The position numbers were made by a program, and so were the translations under genes. Positions 53,682 through 63,970 of a stretch of DNA of 64,000 bases are shown in pieces. Each line of letters starts with the position of its first letter. Within the stretch, counting starts at the first letter, position 1. The stretch is from Virgibacillus chiguensis (lineage in GTDB: Bacteria > Bacillota > Bacilli > Bacillales > Amphibacillaceae), in assembly GCF_900129865.1 (NCBI RefSeq), contig NZ_FQXD01000012.1, positions 1 through 64,000 on the forward strand, read 5' to 3'. The notes under the pieces were generated by a model. It did no database searches, was not told the origin of the DNA, and worked only from the letters and a program-made list of their open reading frames with translations.

Positions 53682-54053
53682 ATGGAAAAACAGTTAAGCC
53701 AACCGCTATTTACGTGGGTATGCTATTGCCTAGCGTTTGTTTTTTTAACATCTGGGATCATGAAACTCGTCGCTAGCGATTTTAAAGTACGTTTTGCTGA
53801 ATTAGGGCTTCCTTTTCCGGAGTTAGCCTTGTTTATCGTTGCCATTGTAGAAGTTGCATGCGGAATGTTGATTGCTAAAAGGTTCTATCTCCATTTAGCC
53901 GTACCACCGCTAATTTTAATTATGCTTGTCGCTTTATATTTAACCAAACTACCCACTTTACTCCATCAAGGGGTGCTCCCCTTTCTATTCGAAGCAAGAT
54001 TAGATATTGTTATATTCGTTTTATTACTGGTTATTTGGAAGAACAAAGGCTAG
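53682..54053 (+). CDS. DoxX-like membrane protein
   Basis: 123 residues, four hydrophobic segments: YCLAFVFLTSGIMKLVASD (the DoxX start pattern F...G..Kl), ALFIVAIVEVACGMLIAKRF, AVPPLILIMLVALYLTKLP and LDIVIFVLLLVIW. Known relatives act with thiol or sulfur oxidation and with SodA/SseA in redox homeostasis, which would fit the neighbours. The last three codons and the stop (KNKG, then TAG) are supplied by the left end of a dispersed repeat (GAACAAAGGCTAG), so the native C-terminus may have been replaced when the repeat inserted. AAGGGGGG before ATG 53682. Confidence 0.82.
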   Translation: MEKQLSQPLFTWVCYCLAFVFLTSGIMKLVASDFKVRFAELGLPFPELALFIVAIVEVACGMLIAKRFYLHLAVPPLILIMLVALYLTKLPTLLHQGVLPFLFEARLDIVIFVLLLVIWKNKG

Positions 54054-54262
54054 GGCGCCCGTATAATAATGTAGCAACTGGAACGAATCAACGAAAGTTT
54101 TACGAATCATGCTCCTGCATCAGGAGTATGCCGGCGCCCCCGGCAAGCCCTTCTTTAGTCAGCCTTCCTATTTCTACGAACCGATGATGACTTAGCTTAG
54201 GGCAATGGAGTGAAGTCGCCTAGTTGCTGGGCGCTGGATTCGGACGTGACTATTTCGTTGAA
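54041..54262. repeat. Dispersed inverted-end repeat, copy C
   Basis: Begins GAACAAAGGCTAGGGCGCCC, includes CAACGAAAGTTTTACGAATC, the imperfect inverted ATGCTCCTGCATCAGGAGTAT, GGCGCCCCCGGCAAGCCC, CGATGATGACTTAGCTTAGG and ends near GGGCGCTGGATTCGGACGTG. Tail type as in copy A. Its left end overlaps the end of the DoxX gene. Confidence 0.85.
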
Positions 54263-54334
54263 TCCGTATGCCAAAGCAACAAATTTATGCTTTCTTATCT
54301 TTTAAGAAAAAATGTAGTGCTCTTTCTTCTCAAC

Positions 54335-54520
54335 TGTTGATAACTAGTGTATAAATGCGGCATACGCTGTTGAAAAGCTGTGTTCATCCACAAAATTATC
54401 CACATATGCACAAATGTTCGCAGCTATTTTGTTTTGTTGTTTTTTTCACATACTATATATTGATTTTTATCTTAAAAGTTATTCACAAATTGTGCATAAT
54501 AAGGACATATCTGTGGATAA
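54335..54520. promoter_or_regulatory. DnaA-box cluster
   Basis: Matches to TTATNCACA: 54396-54404 (TTATCCACA), 54479-54487 (TTATTCACA), 54491-54499 (TGTGCATAA, reverse) and 54512-54520 (TGTGGATAA, reverse). One-mismatch sites: 54335-54343, 54384-54392 and 54404-54412. Between the two groups is an AT-rich 70-base stretch. Further boxes lie at 54997-55005 (one mismatch) and 55049-55057 (perfect). The place, next to htrA in the origin-proximal region, fits a DnaA-binding control cluster. Confidence 0.6.
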
Positions 54521-54581
54521 GTTCTGTTCCTTGGTCTTTAGTTGAATCATAAAGGATTTGAAAAAACCCTGAACCTGGGAA

Positions 54582-54805
54582 GGAACAAAGGCTCGGGGCG
54601 CCCGGTTAGCAACGTAACAACTGGAACGAATCAACAAAAGTTTTATGAATCATACTCCTGCAACAGGAGTATGCCGGCGCCCTCCGGCAAGCCCGTCTTT
54701 AGTCGGCCTTCCTATTTGGAACGAACCGATGATGACTTAGCTTAGGGCAATGGAGTAAAGTCGCCTAGTTGCTGAGCTCTGGAGCCGGACGTGGCTAAAT
54801 AACTT
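54582..54805. repeat. Dispersed inverted-end repeat, copy D
   Basis: Begins GGAACAAAGGCTCGGGGCGC, contains ACTCCTGCAACAGGAGT, GGCGCCCTCCGGCAAGCCCG and CGAACCGATGATGACTTAGC, and ends with GTGGCTAAATAACTTAGT as in copy B. An open frame across it (54542-54745) encodes the same peptide as one across copy A (SGKPVF.RPSYLERTDDDLA), which is only the repeat translated. Confidence 0.85.
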
Positions 54806-54951
54806 AGTTAGTTGATCCACAGCTGCTAAACATCGTCATCCCTGTTCATCTGCCTTTTTACGGATCACTATATTGGAAAAGCTATGATATATCAAAGATG
54901 CTTCTTGGATATAAAAAGGAAGACTCTCCCTTTTATCTTTTCTTATCGTGT

Positions 54952-54985
54952 AAAAAGGAGCACCTCATGCTAGGTGCTCCTTTTT
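54952..54985. terminator. Strong bidirectional terminator
   Basis: AAAAAGGAGCACCT pairs with AGGTGCTCCTTTTT around a 6-base loop; T tract on both strands. Confidence 0.85.
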
Positions 54986-55038
54986 CCTTTTTTCAGTTAT
55001 CCACTTTGTAGATAACTGTTTTGCACTCATAAAACACC

Positions 55039-55078
55039 AAAAGCAAGGTTATCCACATTGTGGGCAAACCTTGCTTTT
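55039..55078 (-). terminator. Terminator of htrA with a DnaA box in its loop
   Basis: AAAAGCAAGGTT pairs with AACCTTGCTTTT directly after the htrA stop codon; on the minus strand it is followed by GGTGTTTTATG. The stem edge and loop contain TTATCCACA (55049-55057). Confidence 0.8.
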
Positions 55079-55080
55079 GG

Positions 55081-56268
55081 TTAATTTTGCTTTCCTAGTT
55101 GAATCGTTGTCTCGCGTTTTTTGCCATCACGATAATAAGTGACAGCTATTTCGTCTCCTACTTCTTTTTCTTGATAAAGAATCTTTCGAAGATCAATCAT
55201 ATTCATTACTTTCTTGCCATCTAGTTCTGTAATTACATCTAACCGTTTTAGCCCGGCCCGATCAGCAGGTGATAGCGGCTCTACACTCCATACATATACG
55301 CCACCCTTAATATTATCTGGGAGACCTAAAGTACTATCCCATTCTGTTTGTGGTACTTCCTCTAAGGAGTAAATTTCTACGCCTAAATAAGGTCTCGTAA
55401 CCTTTCCTTCTGTTTCCAGTTCTTCTATAATTGGCAGTGCGTAATCAATTGGTATGGCAAAGCCTAACCCTTCTACTGCTGTTTGGTTAATTTTCATCGA
55501 GTTTATCCCGATGAGTTGCCCACGAATATTAATAAGCGCACCACCACTATTACCTGGGTTAATGGCTGCATCGGTTTGAATTACTTCTGCTTGCCAGTCC
55601 GCTCGTCCATCCTGGTTAAAATCTAGTGGAATGGTTCGTTCAGTGCCGCTAATAACTCCTTGGGTAACCGACCCTGAAAACATAAGCCCAAGTGGATTGC
55701 CAATTGCAATAGCAGGTTCACCCCTTTTTACATTTGCCGAAGAGCCCATTTTGATAACTTGTTCTACTTGGTCTCCACCCATTTTTAAAACGGCTAAATC
55801 GGAAAAAAGATCTGTTCCCACTAAATCTGCTTCTACATGTGTATCATCAGATAGGACAACCTCAACTGTATCCGCCCCCTCTACAACATGATGATTCGTG
55901 ACTACAAATGCATTTCCATCTGCCTTTTTATAAATGACACCAGAACCTTCACCAGCTTGACTATTTTCCTCCTGTTGTTGCCAAAAGTCCATTTGACTTT
56001 GAATATTAATAACCCCAACAACTGCTGGTGCTACCTGGTTGATGACTTCCGTAATTTGTGATGACACATCTACATTCACCACTTCTTTTGGACCACTACG
56101 CTCATTCTTTTGTTGCTCGGCATTATTTAAGATACCTGTATCTACAAGTACAGGAAGTGCGACTGTTACAAGCAAAACACCAAGGATTGCACCAAGCAGC
56201 AATGGCACAAGCCAGCCGCTCTTTTTCTTTCTTCGTTTCGGTGGATAATGCTCATCATAATACCCCAT
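55081..56268 (-). CDS. htrC: HtrA-like membrane-anchored serine protease
   Basis: 395 residues. Basic N-terminus, one membrane anchor at about 19-41 (WLVPLLLGAILGVLLVTVAL), then a trypsin-like domain facing outward with the triad His127 (TNHHVVEGAD), Asp157 (LFSDLAVLK) and Ser241 (NPGNSGGAL), and one C-terminal PDZ domain (YLGVEIYSLEE...GVYVWSVEPLSPADRAGL). Degrades misfolded exported proteins. In Bacillaceae this gene (yycK/htrC) ends the walRK-yycHIJ cluster. Gap of 176 bases to walJ; could be in the same transcript. B. subtilis has rlmH next, here displaced. Confidence 0.94.
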   Translation of the reverse strand: MGYYDEHYPPKRRKKKSGWLVPLLLGAILGVLLVTVALPVLVDTGILNNAEQQKNERSGPKEVVNVDVSSQITEVINQVAPAVVGVINIQSQMDFWQQQEENSQAGEGSGVIYKKADGNAFVVTNHHVVEGADTVEVVLSDDTHVEADLVGTDLFSDLAVLKMGGDQVEQVIKMGSSANVKRGEPAIAIGNPLGLMFSGSVTQGVISGTERTIPLDFNQDGRADWQAEVIQTDAAINPGNSGGALINIRGQLIGINSMKINQTAVEGLGFAIPIDYALPIIEELETEGKVTRPYLGVEIYSLEEVPQTEWDSTLGLPDNIKGGVYVWSVEPLSPADRAGLKRLDVITELDGKKVMNMIDLRKILYQEKEVGDEIAVTYYRDGKKRETTIQLGKQN

Positions 56269-56444
56269 ATACCTACCCCTTTTTGGGAAAGAGGTTTACT
56301 CCTTCCTGAATGATAAATAATTGCTCTTATTATTCCCCGAAAAAGTATGAAAATAACCACATTTACTAGCTAATATTTAAAAATCTCCAGCTTATCATAT
56401 CAAATCTTTATCGTCATAGATAAATTCTAAAAATTTATACTTCG

Positions 56445-57227
56445 TCATACTGCAAAAAGAGGTGTAGACTTATCATGGTAAGTATCTAGCAAATCTATCG
56501 CGATCCCTCTCTCTTGTAGAACTTGATCTACAGACATTCTAGCTAAATCGCGCATATTATTATCTAAGCTTAAATGTGCTAAGTAAATGCGTTTCGTATT
56601 ATTATCAATAATATCTGCTAGAGCTAGACCACAATCTTCATTGGAAATATGTCCAGAATCGCCCAATATTCTCCGTTTAACATTCCAAGGATACTTCCCC
56701 ATCCGAAGCATGCCTACATCATGGTTTGCTTCAAATATATACGCATCTGCACCTTCCACGGTTTTCTTAATGCGGTCGGAAACATACCCTAAATCCGTTA
56801 CTAATGCTACCTTCTTATCTTCATGATGAAATGTATAAAACATAGGTTCTGCTGCGTCATGGGATACACCAAATGAAGCAACATCCATATCACCAAACGT
56901 TTTTACTTCATCCCGATGAAAATAAAATTTTTGATCCACCGATATGTTTCCAATCGATTTTTCCATCGCTTTCCAAGTCTTTTCATTCGCATAGATAGGC
57001 AACTGGTACTTGCGAGCAATAATGCCTAATCCTTTTATATGATCACTATGCTCATGCGTTACTAATATTCCCGATAACTTTCGGGGATCCGCATCTATTT
57101 CTGCAAATAAACGATCCATCTGCTTTCCACTTAACCCGGCATCAACGAGTAATTTCTCTTGTTCCGTTTCAATGTAAAAAGCATTTCCAGTACTACCTGA
57201 AGCTAGTACGCTAAAACGTAAAGTCAT
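56445..57227 (-). CDS. walJ: MBL-fold hydrolase WalJ (YycJ)
   Basis: 260 residues, MBL fold: [15 protein letters not shown] at the start, [12 protein letters not shown] (HxHxDH) near 58-63, [27 protein letters not shown] and the late AHLSLDNN. YycJ/WalJ is a 5'-3' double-strand DNA exonuclease thought to work in mismatch repair and linked to cell-wall control by its operon. Overlaps walI by four bases. Confidence 0.94.
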   Translation of the reverse strand: MTLRFSVLASGSTGNAFYIETEQEKLLVDAGLSGKQMDRLFAEIDADPRKLSGILVTHEHSDHIKGLGIIARKYQLPIYANEKTWKAMEKSIGNISVDQKFYFHRDEVKTFGDMDVASFGVSHDAAEPMFYTFHHEDKKVALVTDLGYVSDRIKKTVEGADAYIFEANHDVGMLRMGKYPWNVKRRILGDSGHISNEDCGLALADIIDNNTKRIYLAHLSLDNNMRDLARMSVDQVLQERGIAIDLLDTYHDKSTPLFAV

Positions 57228-58168
57228 TCAAAGTCACTCCGATTATTCTCTATACTATCTTCCACAATAATTTGATTTACCATAATTAGAAATTCCTTCT
57301 TCCACTCTATTTCATTACTCATTTGTTGCATTACACTTTCATAATTCTGTAACGTATCTGAAATGAACTTTGTATTATCGCCCATGCTTACATATGGTTC
57401 TACCGCACCTACAAAGTAATTCCGTTCTTCATTTACCGTTATTTTATACGTTGGTGCAAAAACCTGAGACGCTCCTGTCTCAGAAGCAATCCGAGTATAA
57501 TACCCGTACTCTACATTTGTAATTGTGTCTTTCGAATATAATTCATTTTGGTCGAATAAAGTACCGATCGCACTCATTGGCTCATACAGCGTACTTGGCT
57601 CTCCTTGCTTTTGCGCATCTCCTAACATTGTTTGCGTATAATAAATCATTTCATTATCTTTATTCAGAAAAACGAGTATTAAACCGTAGCGATTATAATA
57701 AATCGTTCGATCCTTTTCTTTCTGAAACAATAACAATACATTAGCATCTTTATCCCAACCATAATACTTGTACTCATCTGAAGAAGCAATATACTTCTTT
57801 AGCAATTGACTAACATTGGCATTATTTGGTTGCTTTGGTAATGGGATTGGCTCATCAAATTTAGAGACAAGTAAAGACCCATTAATCAATTCCGTTTCTT
57901 GGTTTTTCAATGCTTTTATTTTCCTGTAATCTGTTTCTGTATAGGTTTTTGGGGCAATATTCATATACGTATCTTTCTTTACACCTATATGATAATCACG
58001 AATCTTAATATCTTCCTGCTTCAACTCTTCTTCCAAGGTTGGTTCATTTGGATTTGTGCGATCATATGAATCGATACTACTTTGTTTATCCATAAACTCT
58101 ACAAACAAATAAATATTAAGGATTAAAAAACATAATATAAATAAGGTTTTAATCTGACTCCACTGCAT
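57224..58168 (-). CDS. walI: WalI (YycI), regulator of WalK
   Basis: 314 residues, single membrane anchor at about 7-24 ([20 protein letters not shown]) and an extracytoplasmic domain ending in the YycI pattern ([19 protein letters not shown] tail here). With WalH it holds the WalK kinase in check through transmembrane contacts. Start ATG 58168 follows the walH stop by three bases. At the 5' side the [18 protein letters not shown] start is the family signature. Length somewhat above B. subtilis YycI (about 280). Confidence 0.92.
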   Translation of the reverse strand: MQWSQIKTLFILCFLILNIYLFVEFMDKQSSIDSYDRTNPNEPTLEEELKQEDIKIRDYHIGVKKDTYMNIAPKTYTETDYRKIKALKNQETELINGSLLVSKFDEPIPLPKQPNNANVSQLLKKYIASSDEYKYYGWDKDANVLLLFQKEKDRTIYYNRYGLILVFLNKDNEMIYYTQTMLGDAQKQGEPSTLYEPMSAIGTLFDQNELYSKDTITNVEYGYYTRIASETGASQVFAPTYKITVNEERNYFVGAVEPYVSMGDNTKFISDTLQNYESVMQQMSNEIEWKKEFLIMVNQIIVEDSIENNRSDFE

Positions 58169-58171
58169 ATC

Positions 58172-59488
58172 TTAAACTCCTCCCTGTTGTGAAGTGGGAG
58201 TTTCTAAGTCTGGAAACAGTTTTTTCCATGTTCCATTGATTTGCATAAACCAAACCGGATTTAAAATAACCGAGTTATCCGTTTGATACTGAAAATCATA
58301 CATTAATTGAATATCTTGGATTTGATCAACCTCGTCGGTTAACTCATCGTTTACATAACGGATTACATCTGCTCCAGAAGGGACATCGATATCTTCTGTA
58401 CGCACTTCATTGCTAAGCTTTAATAATGAACGATTATAGCGATAAATATCAAGCCCTTGGTACTGGACTTCCATCAAGGATAAGCCGTATTCATTATAAA
58501 CAGGATAACCATTATAACTCATTCGGTAAATCACTCGATTCGATGAAGTATCTAAATCATACAATTGATAATTGCCAAACCAACCATCGTGTGAATCTAT
58601 CGTTGAAATACTCCGATCGATTAATTCTACTGGATCATTTTGACCTGCATCATTATCCGTAGCATATGGATAATAGTACTCTAATTTTGTCTCATGATAT
58701 TGTATTCGCATCTCGCGCTCACTATCAGCAAAATAGAACTCTCCAATGCCTCTTTCCCCTTCATCAGATCGATTCACTCTAGTCGTATTTGGAAATAAAG
58801 CTCTCACAAATCGGTCTGACGGTATCTTATTTACAATAAGCGAACGCTTTTTTAAATCTTTTGTTTTGCTAGGAATGAAAATGTCTCTTTCCCCTTCGTT
58901 AAATAGTAAAAACTCGGTTAAGTCTTCTCGAGAAGCAAATAATTGCTTAAACTGATTATAATTGGCGGAATTACTTACCGAAGCAGTCGCTTGTCTTCTA
59001 CCATCAACGGAAGGAAACAGCACGGTTATTGTTGATGTATCTTCTTTCAGGCGTAAATATATATGATCAAAGGACCAATTTGCGTCCACTTTATCTGTGT
59101 TTGTAAACTGAAATAGACTCGTTACAACCTGAATTGGCAACGCATCTGGAAATCTGATTTCTATATCAAAGTCATCTGCGTCCCAATTCGCATCTTTAAT
59201 AGTAAAGTTTGTATACACCCATGTTTGCATGTCTTCAAATAGCTGTTGCTGCTTTTGTGGATCTTTATATCCTAAATGCTGCTGCCCTGCATGAAAAATA
59301 ATGGAACTAGGTAGGATGACATTACTCTCCGCTTCCATTTTGTTACCACCAACACTAGTGTCACTTACGTTTTCCTTATCATCCAGTTCTTCAAATTCAG
59401 ATTGATAATTCCATAATCCAAACGTTAATAATAAACTAAGTCCAATTAACAATACTAATAAAATGGATTTAAACGTCTCTAGTTTCAT
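58172..59488 (-). CDS. walH: WalH (YycH), regulator of WalK
   Basis: 438 residues with one N-terminal membrane segment at about 8-26 (SILLVLLIGLSLLLTFGLW) and a large extracytoplasmic part. LETFKSILLVLLIGLSLLLT with YQSEFEEL is the YycH start; VRTEDIDVPSGADVIRYVND and the end NPVWFMQINGTWKKLFPD match the family's C-terminal domain. It interacts with WalK and WalI in the divisome region. The gene's first base overlaps the last base of walK. Confidence 0.93.
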   Translation of the reverse strand: MKLETFKSILLVLLIGLSLLLTFGLWNYQSEFEELDDKENVSDTSVGGNKMEAESNVILPSSIIFHAGQQHLGYKDPQKQQQLFEDMQTWVYTNFTIKDANWDADDFDIEIRFPDALPIQVVTSLFQFTNTDKVDANWSFDHIYLRLKEDTSTITVLFPSVDGRRQATASVSNSANYNQFKQLFASREDLTEFLLFNEGERDIFIPSKTKDLKKRSLIVNKIPSDRFVRALFPNTTRVNRSDEGERGIGEFYFADSEREMRIQYHETKLEYYYPYATDNDAGQNDPVELIDRSISTIDSHDGWFGNYQLYDLDTSSNRVIYRMSYNGYPVYNEYGLSLMEVQYQGLDIYRYNRSLLKLSNEVRTEDIDVPSGADVIRYVNDELTDEVDQIQDIQLMYDFQYQTDNSVILNPVWFMQINGTWKKLFPDLETPTSQQGGV

Positions 59489-61320
59489 TATGCACCTCTC
59501 CGCTTCTGATTCATAAGCGGAAGCGTAAAGTAAACGGTTGTTCCTTTACCTTCTTTGCTTGTCGCCCAAATTTGACCATGATGAGCCTCTACAAGTTCCT
59601 TAGCAATGGCTAAACCAAGACCTGTGCCACCAAGCTTTCTTGTTCGTGCTTTATCAGCACGATAAAAGCGTTCAAAGATCTTTTCTAATTTATCATATGC
59701 AATCCCCATACCTTCGTCTTGGATACTAATTAACAATTGATGTCGTTTATACTCCGTTTTTAGCTTAATCGTGCCACCTTCAGGGGAATATTTAATAGCA
59801 TTTGTAATAATGTTATCAAGCACCTGTGTCATCTTATCCTTATCCATCCAAACATAGTAGCTACCGTTAGGTAACTCCCGTTGTAAATGAATGCCTTTTG
59901 GCGTTTGCATCTCAAAACGGTCAATAATTTGATGATAATAACTTACAAATTCAACGCGTTCCTTATGCAATGGATATTCTTTTGCATCCATTTTCGAGAG
60001 TTGCAGTAAATCATTGACCATACGAATCATCCGCTCTGTCTCATTATGCACGACACCGAGAAACTTAGGGGCAATTTCTTTATCTTCCCATGCGCCATCA
60101 TTTAAAGCTTCTACATAGCTTCTCATCGTAGTAAGCGGTGTTCTAAGTTCATGGGAAACGTTGGATACAAACTCTCTTCGTTCTGCTTCTACTTTTTCCT
60201 GCTCTGTTACATCACTAATCACCGTAATAAATCCAGTAATTTCCCCTTCTTCATCTAGAACCGTAGAAAAATTAGACCGAATAATAAAATCCTCATCATT
60301 TTCTCCAAAATCAATAATCATCGAGCCACTATTGTGCAATTCGGTAATATCCACCATTTTATCTTCCAGATGTAATATATCGAGTAAGTAGGACCCCATC
60401 ACATCATCTGGATTATGGCCAATTAATCTTCCAGCAGGCTCATTCATTAAAGTTATTGCTCCCGAATTATCTGTAGCGATAACACCATCCGACATATTCG
60501 ATAAAACGGAGCTTAGCTTTCGTCGTTCTTCTTCAATCGTTGCATAGGAATGCTTTAGCTGATTATTTAAATCGTTAAATGTTTCAGCCAAATGACCAAT
60601 TTCATCCCAACCGTATACATTTACTTTTTGGGTGAAATCACCCCTGGCCATTTTTTGAGCCTGACGACGCATTTCAATAATCGGTTTCGTAATCGTTCGT
60701 GCAACTAAAATACCGATAAAGGCAGATACAGTAATAGCTAAGACAGAACCTTGAAAGAATATTTCATTAATACTCATTAATTGATCGTACACGGGTTCTA
60801 AAGACGCCTCTAAATAAATAACACCTAAGACAATATCTCTATTTTTTTCATCTACAATAGGATGAGCTAGTACATAAAAACGGTCATTATCTCTTACATT
60901 ATTACTATGTTCTGTTGAATTCGTCGTTAGTGTACGCTGAATAATCCCTCTCGTCGTTTTTTTATTAATTTCATCACGCGAATTGTAATCATTTGTTGCC
61001 ATGACTCGGCTCTGATTATCAACAACTTGTAGACTTGAAATATCTTGCGTGTCTACTTCGGAAACAATACTTTGAACTTCTTCTTTTAATGAGGGTTGAT
61101 CTGGGTTTTCCTCATCACGTTCACGGTTAAATGCCTGCTCCAAGTTGTAACTTAACAGCTCTACTCTTGAAGCAATGGAATCTTCAAAGGTAGTTACTAA
61201 ATTATTTTCTAATTCGGTAGTAAAAAAGGAGCCGATAACTTGAATAGCTACCAGCAATAAAAGAATATATATAATGATAAACTTTAATTGAATAGAACGA
61301 AAAAAACCTACTTTTTTCAT
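59488..61320 (-). CDS. walK: Sensor histidine kinase WalK (YycG)
   Basis: 610 residues. TM1 about 12-32, extracytoplasmic Cache/PAS-like domain about 33-183, TM2 about 184-206, HAMP (ITKPIIEMRRQAQKMARGDF) about 210-262, PAS (LSSVLSNMSDGVIATDNSGA) about 268-372, HisKA with His390 in NVSHELRTPLTTM, and HATPase with DKMTQVLDNIITNAIKYSPE (N box), DEGMGIA and GGTGLGLAIAKELVEAHHG. Essential regulator of cell-wall homeostasis; phosphorylates WalR. The gene lies nine bases after walR. Confidence 0.97.
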   Translation of the reverse strand: MKKVGFFRSIQLKFIIIYILLLLVAIQVIGSFFTTELENNLVTTFEDSIASRVELLSYNLEQAFNRERDEENPDQPSLKEEVQSIVSEVDTQDISSLQVVDNQSRVMATNDYNSRDEINKKTTRGIIQRTLTTNSTEHSNNVRDNDRFYVLAHPIVDEKNRDIVLGVIYLEASLEPVYDQLMSINEIFFQGSVLAITVSAFIGILVARTITKPIIEMRRQAQKMARGDFTQKVNVYGWDEIGHLAETFNDLNNQLKHSYATIEEERRKLSSVLSNMSDGVIATDNSGAITLMNEPAGRLIGHNPDDVMGSYLLDILHLEDKMVDITELHNSGSMIIDFGENDEDFIIRSNFSTVLDEEGEITGFITVISDVTEQEKVEAERREFVSNVSHELRTPLTTMRSYVEALNDGAWEDKEIAPKFLGVVHNETERMIRMVNDLLQLSKMDAKEYPLHKERVEFVSYYHQIIDRFEMQTPKGIHLQRELPNGSYYVWMDKDKMTQVLDNIITNAIKYSPEGGTIKLKTEYKRHQLLISIQDEGMGIAYDKLEKIFERFYRADKARTRKLGGTGLGLAIAKELVEAHHGQIWATSKEGKGTTVYFTLPLMNQKRRGA

Positions 61321-61329
61321 GTAATAAAC

Positions 61330-62034
61330 CTACTCCTGATCAGGATTTCGTAAATAATAGCCTACTCCTCTACGTGTCACGATCCACATAGGGTTACTAG
61401 GAGTCTCTTCAATTTTCTCTCGCAACCTACGCACGGTCACATCTACCGTACGAACATCACCAAAATAATCATAACCCCATACGGTTTCTAATAAATGTTC
61501 TCGTGTCATTACTTGTCCCATGTGTCGAGCGAGGTAGTGCAATAATTCAAATTCACGATGTGTTAATTCAATTTGCTCGCCATCTCGTGAGACAACATAA
61601 GCATCAGGGTGAATAACGAGCGAACCAATTTGAATATCTTTAGAGGCTTTTGTTGTATCCTCAGGCACCACTTGTTGCCTACGTAAGTTCGCCTTTACAC
61701 GAGCAATTAATTCCCGATTGCTGAACGGTTTCGTCACGTAATCATCTGCTCCCAATTCCAATCCGAGTACTTTGTCAATTTCCGAATCTTTTGCCGTCAA
61801 CATAATAATTGGCATTGTTTGTGTTTTTCGTATTTCCCGACAGACTTCATTCCCATCTTTATTCGGTAACATAATATCCAATAGAACTAAATCCGGGGTT
61901 TCCTCTGTTGCTAACTTAATCGCTTCATCCCCATCATACGCTACAACGACTTCATAGCCTTCTTTTTCTAAATTAAACTTCAATATATCTGCAATTGGCT
62001 GTTCATCATCAACAACTAATATTTTTTGACTCAT
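61330..62034 (-). CDS. walR: Response regulator WalR (YycF)
   Basis: 234 residues from ATG 62034 ([16 protein letters not shown]), which has AAGGA ten bases upstream; a GTG three codons earlier sits on that site. Receiver domain with DD at 9-10, phospho-accepting Asp53 in [13 protein letters not shown], Thr/Lys in MLTAKDSE and YVTKPFS. OmpR-type winged helix follows ([35 protein letters not shown]). Essential master regulator of autolysins and wall metabolism. First gene of the walRKHIJ operon. Confidence 0.97.
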   Translation of the reverse strand: MSQKILVVDDEQPIADILKFNLEKEGYEVVVAYDGDEAIKLATEETPDLVLLDIMLPNKDGNEVCREIRKTQTMPIIMLTAKDSEIDKVLGLELGADDYVTKPFSNRELIARVKANLRRQQVVPEDTTKASKDIQIGSLVIHPDAYVVSRDGEQIELTHREFELLHYLARHMGQVMTREHLLETVWGYDYFGDVRTVDVTVRRLREKIEETPSNPMWIVTRRGVGYYLRNPDQE

Positions 62035-62484
62035 TTTCGCCACATCCTTCTACTCTAATATTTATTTTATCGTACTTTTGTATGCAGTGAAACTTTCAAA
62101 ACTTCATTGGCTATTTATCAACAGCTTGTGTTTTTTCATTCGAAGGGATAACGTTTAAATAATCTATACTTTCCTATAGTTAAAACTATATTTTTGGTCT
62201 AGTTTCCTAAGAAAATGAATAAAAACCGCTTAGTAAAAATAACATCCCTATTACTACATCAAGCATTTTTATCCCATCAAATCGATCTATATATGTGTAA
62301 AATCATGTCTTCCACCGTGCTTACAGTGGAAGGCATTATCTTATCTGTGGATCAAATGCCTTTTCTATAAATAAATGAAATGGAACTTTTCGTATTTCGT
62401 GGAGAATCATTACTGCAGTGATAGGAGGTATGATTAATTCGTATTTAAAGTGATGTGCTGCCTAACACTTCAATTCTATACTAG
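62035..62484. other. Leader/promoter region of the wal operon
   Basis: About 450 bases. In B. subtilis a tRNA group lies between purA and walR; I find no tRNA here. A hairpin CTTCCAC/GTGGAAG at about 62309-62333 lacks a T tract on either strand. No gene. Confidence 0.45.
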
Positions 62485-62529
62485 AAAAAGGACTGATTCA
62501 AGAGACTTCCTCTTTTACCAGTCCTTTTT
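62485..62529 (-). terminator. Rho-independent terminator of purA
   Basis: AAAAAGGACTG pairs with CAGTCCTTTTT; on the minus strand it ends in TTTTTCTAG. It lies about 140 bases past the purA stop codon. Confidence 0.85.
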
Positions 62530-62665
62530 CTTCTCTACCATGTGTTGTGACATGGGACAATTAAATCTTAAACCGCACAGTTTCTATGAAAAAGTTTAGC
62601 CGCTGTAGTAACTAGATATCAGATCCTCTAAAAGCAATTCCCATACACTACAGATTACAAATTGC

Positions 62666-63970
<1,305 letters not shown>

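Noticed and set aside
54542-54745. 67-codon frame with the same C-terminal peptide as the one at 33.3 kb
   Set aside because: The shared peptide comes from dispersed repeat copy D; the apparent conservation is DNA repeat identity, not protein selection.
62035-62665. tRNA cluster between purA and walR as in B. subtilis
   Set aside because: No cloverleaf with TTCGAATC-type T arm seen; only terminators.
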